From contig CADBPA010000027.1 of assembly GCA_902796505.1 (NCBI GenBank), positions 1 through 16,573 of the forward strand: a DNA stretch of 16,573 nt, read 5' to 3'. Positions 14,314-16,573 of this stretch are shown piece after piece; the stretch's first letter is position 1, and each line of letters starts with the position of its first letter. The DNA is from an uncultured Ruminococcus sp. (lineage in GTDB: Bacteria > Bacillota > Clostridia > Oscillospirales > CAG-272). Made by a program: the position numbers and the translations under genes. Below the pieces are notes generated by a model. The model saw nothing but the letters and a program-made list of their open reading frames with translations. It was not told the DNA's origin and did not search any database.

Positions 14314-15821
14314 TCCTGCATCTTGACGGCAATATCAGCGAGTACTACGCGCAAACGCTTTGCCTCGTCTTTTTCCCCGGCTCGACCTTCGGCGAACACG
14401 AACAGCCGGGCGAGGGCGTTCCGGAGGTTTCGGTCAACGTCTATACCGACAAGTCCGGCGCGGCGAACGCCTACGCTTCCATCAAGCTGAACGACAAAGT
14501 CAGCGAGGCGACGGCGCAGGTCACGGCGGAGGAAGAAACCATCACGACCAAGGAGAACGTCGCCGCCGGCCGCGCGCTTTTTGCCGCCGGAAAAACCCTG
14601 CTCGGCCATATTCCGCCGTGGGGGATCCTGACCGGCGTGCGCCCCTCGAAAATCGCTATGTCCTTTCTCGAACAGGGGAAGGGCATCCTGCGCTCCAAGC
14701 GCATCCTGCGCGACGAATACTTTCTGAATCCGCAGAAGGCGTCTCTTGTCGTTTCGGTCGCTTCCACCGAGCGCAAACTTCTTCGCAGAATGCCGAAAAA
14801 CTCCTGCTCGGTCTATATCTCGATCCCTTTTTGCCCGACGCGATGCGCCTATTGCAGTTTCGTTTCCTATACGACGCCCCGCCTGCTCTCGATGATCGAC
14901 GATTACGTGAATGCGCTCTGCGAGGATCTTGACGAGCTGTTCGGAGCGATCCGCAAGGTCGGGATGACGATCTCCACCGTCTATATCGGCGGCGGAACGC
15001 CGACGACTCTCGACCCGTCGCAGCTGGAAAAACTGCTGTCGAAAATCTGCGAAAACACCGACGTCGCCTCGCTCGAAGAGTTTACGCTCGAAGCCGGCAG
15101 ACCGGATACCATCACCGAAGAAAAACTCGCGGTCGCGGCAAAATACGGCGTGACGCGCGTCAGCGTCAATCCCCAGACGCTGAACGACGATATTCTGCGC
15201 GAAGTCGGCCGCCGGCACACCGTCGAGGACTTTTACCGTGCCTATGATTGCGCGAAAAAAAGCGGCATCCGGGATATCAACGTCGATCTGATCGCCGGAC
15301 TTCCGGGAGACGATTTCAAGAATTTCTCCGAAACCGTCGACCGCATCGTCGAGCTGGATCCGACCAATATCACGGTACATACCTTCTGCGTCAAGCGTGC
15401 GGCGGATCTTCTCCGTTCCGGCAACGACGTCTATTCGCTGACCGGCGGGGAAGCCGGAAAATGCGTTTCCTATTCGCAGATCAAGATGAAATTTTCCGGC
15501 TATAAGCCCTACTACATGTACCGTCAGAAAAATACGGTCGCAAATCAGGAGAACGTCGGATACGCGAAAGAGGGGCACGAAGGGCTGTATAATATTTATA
15601 TGATGGAAGAAAAACAGCCGATCTTCGCCGCCGGCGCCGGCGCGGTCACAAAGCTTTTGCGCCAAGACGATCCGGGCGGCGACCGCAGGATCGTCCGGCT
15701 CTTCACCCCGAAGTACCCCTACGAATATCTGCGCGAGCATGAGGATCGGAAGGCGGGAAAAGAGGGCGTGAAGCCCGGCATCGCCGAACAGATCGTGGAT
15801 TTTTACACCGAAAAAACATAA
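14310..15821 (+). CDS. hemZ: Radical SAM HemZ-like coproporphyrinogen III dehydrogenase family protein
   Basis: A 503-residue radical SAM protein of the HemN/HemW/HemZ group. An N-terminal domain of about 165 residues (with GILTGVRPSKIAM) is found in HemZ and not in HemW. The iron-sulfur motif CPTRCAYC (Cys175, Cys179 and Cys182) is the Cx3Cx2C cluster site, with SIPF just before it. GGGTPTTL follows at about residue 227 and the TIM-barrel motif DLIAGLPGD further on. The C-terminus contains YMYRQKNTVANQENVGY, another HemZ-like feature. HemZ was named for oxygen-independent coproporphyrinogen oxidation, but no other haem gene is near, so the substrate in this organism is open. The ATG overlaps the dtd stop (ATGA). 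A terminator begins 6 nt after its TAA. Confidence 0.9.
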   Translation: MILHLDGNISEYYAQTLCLVFFPGSTFGEHEQPGEGVPEVSVNVYTDKSGAANAYASIKLNDKVSEATAQVTAEEETITTKENVAAGRALFAAGKTLLGHIPPWGILTGVRPSKIAMSFLEQGKGILRSKRILRDEYFLNPQKASLVVSVASTERKLLRRMPKNSCSVYISIPFCPTRCAYCSFVSYTTPRLLSMIDDYVNALCEDLDELFGAIRKVGMTISTVYIGGGTPTTLDPSQLEKLLSKICENTDVASLEEFTLEAGRPDTITEEKLAVAAKYGVTRVSVNPQTLNDDILREVGRRHTVEDFYRAYDCAKKSGIRDINVDLIAGLPGDDFKNFSETVDRIVELDPTNITVHTFCVKRAADLLRSGNDVYSLTGGEAGKCVSYSQIKMKFSGYKPYYMYRQKNTVANQENVGYAKEGHEGLYNIYMMEEKQPIFAAGAGAVTKLLRQDDPGGDRRIVRLFTPKYPYEYLREHEDRKAGKEGVKPGIAEQIVDFYTEKT

Positions 15822-15826
15822 TGACG

Positions 15827-15860
15827 AAGGCCTGCTCATATAAATCGGGTAGGCCTTTTT
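15827..15860 (+). terminator. Rho-independent terminator after hemZ
   Basis: AAGGCCTGCTC (15827-15837) pairs with GGGTAGGCCTT (15847-15857) over 11 bp, including two G-T wobbles, around a 9-nt AT-rich loop. A T-run follows at 15856-15860. It ends the cdaA-hemZ block; a weak U-tract suggests incomplete termination. Confidence 0.87.
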
Positions 15861-15890
15861 CTATGGCTGAATCCGATCCGGGGAGGGCGT

Positions 15891-16573
15891 ATGAAACAAA
15901 AGAATACAAGATCCGGGGGCATCGCTCGGGGCGCCGCCGTACTGACCTTTTCGGTCGTTTTGCTGAAAGTTCTCGGCCTGCTCTATAAGATCTCGCTTTC
16001 GCACCTGCTCGGCGACGAGGGAATGGGCTATTTCAACGCCGCTTACACCGTCTACACGTTTTTCTATTTGCTGTGCTCGACCGGCGTTCCGAAAGCGGTC
16101 GCCGTGATGGTAGGCGCAAAAAACGCGGACGGCGGGGAAGACGCCGAGGCGGAAAAAGCGAAGGTGTTCGCCGTTTGTACCCGGATGTTCTTCCTTGCCG
16201 GCGCACTTCTGACCGCCGCCTTTTTCTGCCTTTCCGGGCCGATCGCGTATCTCATCGGAAACCGCAGCGCCTTCTTTTCGATGCTGGCGATCGCGCCTTC
16301 GGTTTTCTTTGTCGCGCTTTCCGGCGTTCTGCGCGGATACCTGAACGGGGAAGAGCGATTCGGCTCGATCGCGCTTTCGCAAACGGCGGAGGGGGTTGTC
16401 CGTTTTCTGTTCGGGATCCTCTTTGCGAGGATCGGCGCATCGCTTGCTCTGCCGCCGCATCTGATCTCCGCTTTGAGCGTCGCCGGGATCACCCTTTCGT
16501 CCGTCATCGGATATATGATTCTTTATATACGATATAAAATTGAAAATAGTGGATATAATATCAAGCAGAATAA
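15891..16573 (+). CDS. SpoVB/YtgP-like polysaccharide or lipid flippase (MOP superfamily), N-terminal part
   Basis: The ATG at 15891 follows a GGGGAGGG ribosome binding site, and 227 residues are read before the window ends with no stop. Hydrophobic segments alternate with short polar loops: about 13-33, 46-72, 93-121, 127-146, 166-186 and 190-213. The motifs LGDEGMGYFNAAYTVYTFFY, STGVPKAVAVMV and LSGVLRGYLNGEERF are typical of the SpoVB/YtgP branch of the MOP exporters, which includes MurJ-related flippases. These move lipid-linked sugars, such as spore-cortex or wall precursors, across the membrane. A charged loop (about 77-92) is of unusual composition (GGEDAEAEKA). No promoter is evident in the 69 nt after hemZ, so expression may rely on read-through. 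Orthology (spoVB, ytgP or murJ) cannot be settled from this part. Confidence 0.85.
   Translation, partial: MKQKNTRSGGIARGAAVLTFSVVLLKVLGLLYKISLSHLLGDEGMGYFNAAYTVYTFFYLLCSTGVPKAVAVMVGAKNADGGEDAEAEKAKVFAVCTRMFFLAGALLTAAFFCLSGPIAYLIGNRSAFFSMLAIAPSVFFVALSGVLRGYLNGEERFGSIALSQTAEGVVRFLFGILFARIGASLALPPHLISALSVAGITLSSVIGYMILYIRYKIENSGYNIKQN

Noticed and set aside
14196..15839. Minus-strand open frame of 547 codons opposite hemZ, and similar long frames opposite recJ, the FAD oxidoreductase, dtd and dinB
   Set aside because: All are antisense shadows caused by codon bias. None shows a ribosome binding site, promoter or conserved motif.
16500..16573. AT-rich right edge as an integration site or foreign DNA
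   Set aside because: The SpoVB-like frame continues through it without interruption, and the composition fits a short polar loop. The gene is simply cut by the window end.

Overview
The window looks like chromosomal housekeeping DNA from a high-GC member of the Clostridia (Firmicutes), probably an uncultured gut or anaerobic lineage related to Oscillospirales or Christensenellales. The supports are the gene order recJ-rel-dtd-hemZ, a CdaA-type diadenylate cyclase, a SpoVB/YtgP-like flippase, strong AGGAGG-type ribosome binding sites, sigma-A promoters close to consensus, and many 1-4 nt gene overlaps. Genus-level assignment is not possible from the sequence alone. No tRNA, rRNA, CRISPR array, insertion sequence or phage gene was seen, and no stretch longer than about 210 bases lacks a gene.

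Layout. (1) 1-350, minus strand: the N-terminal third or less of glutamyl-tRNA synthetase, running off the left edge. (2) 351-529: a divergent promoter region with two good extended -10 promoters and a 10-bp perfect palindrome centred between their -35 boxes. (3) 530-3285, plus strand: an orphan membrane sensor histidine kinase, overlapped by ATGA with a Y-family DNA polymerase (DinB-like) that carries a beta-clamp-binding motif. The unit ends in a strong hairpin that serves both strands. (4) 6416-3351, minus strand: a four-gene unit of a Crp/Fnr-family regulator, a lipoprotein solute-binding protein, an ABC permease and an ABC ATPase. It is read from a consensus promoter (TTGACA-17-TATAAT) whose -10 and start site are covered by a perfect 18-nt palindrome. 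The layout suggests an autoregulated uptake operon of unknown substrate. (5) 6621-15821, plus strand: a probable long transcription unit with cdaA, a 50-residue single-span membrane peptide, a COG2509 FAD-dependent oxidoreductase, recJ, bifunctional rel, dtd and hemZ, closed by a rho-independent terminator. (6) 15891 to the right edge: the first 227 residues of a SpoVB/YtgP/MurJ-superfamily membrane protein.

How the parts fit together. Region 5 puts the synthase for c-di-AMP and the synthase/hydrolase for (p)ppGpp in one collinear block with a DNA-repair exonuclease (RecJ) and a translation proofreading enzyme (Dtd). Region 3 pairs a sensor kinase with an error-prone polymerase. Points that deserve a second look are the palindromic operator in the Crp/Fnr operon, the missing CdaR after cdaA (a CdaR-N-terminus-like micropeptide sits there instead), a foldable intergenic element before recJ, the odd translation start of recJ (a perfect Shine-Dalgarno serves an out-of-frame ATG), and a 14-codon leader ORF that ends on the histidine kinase start codon.
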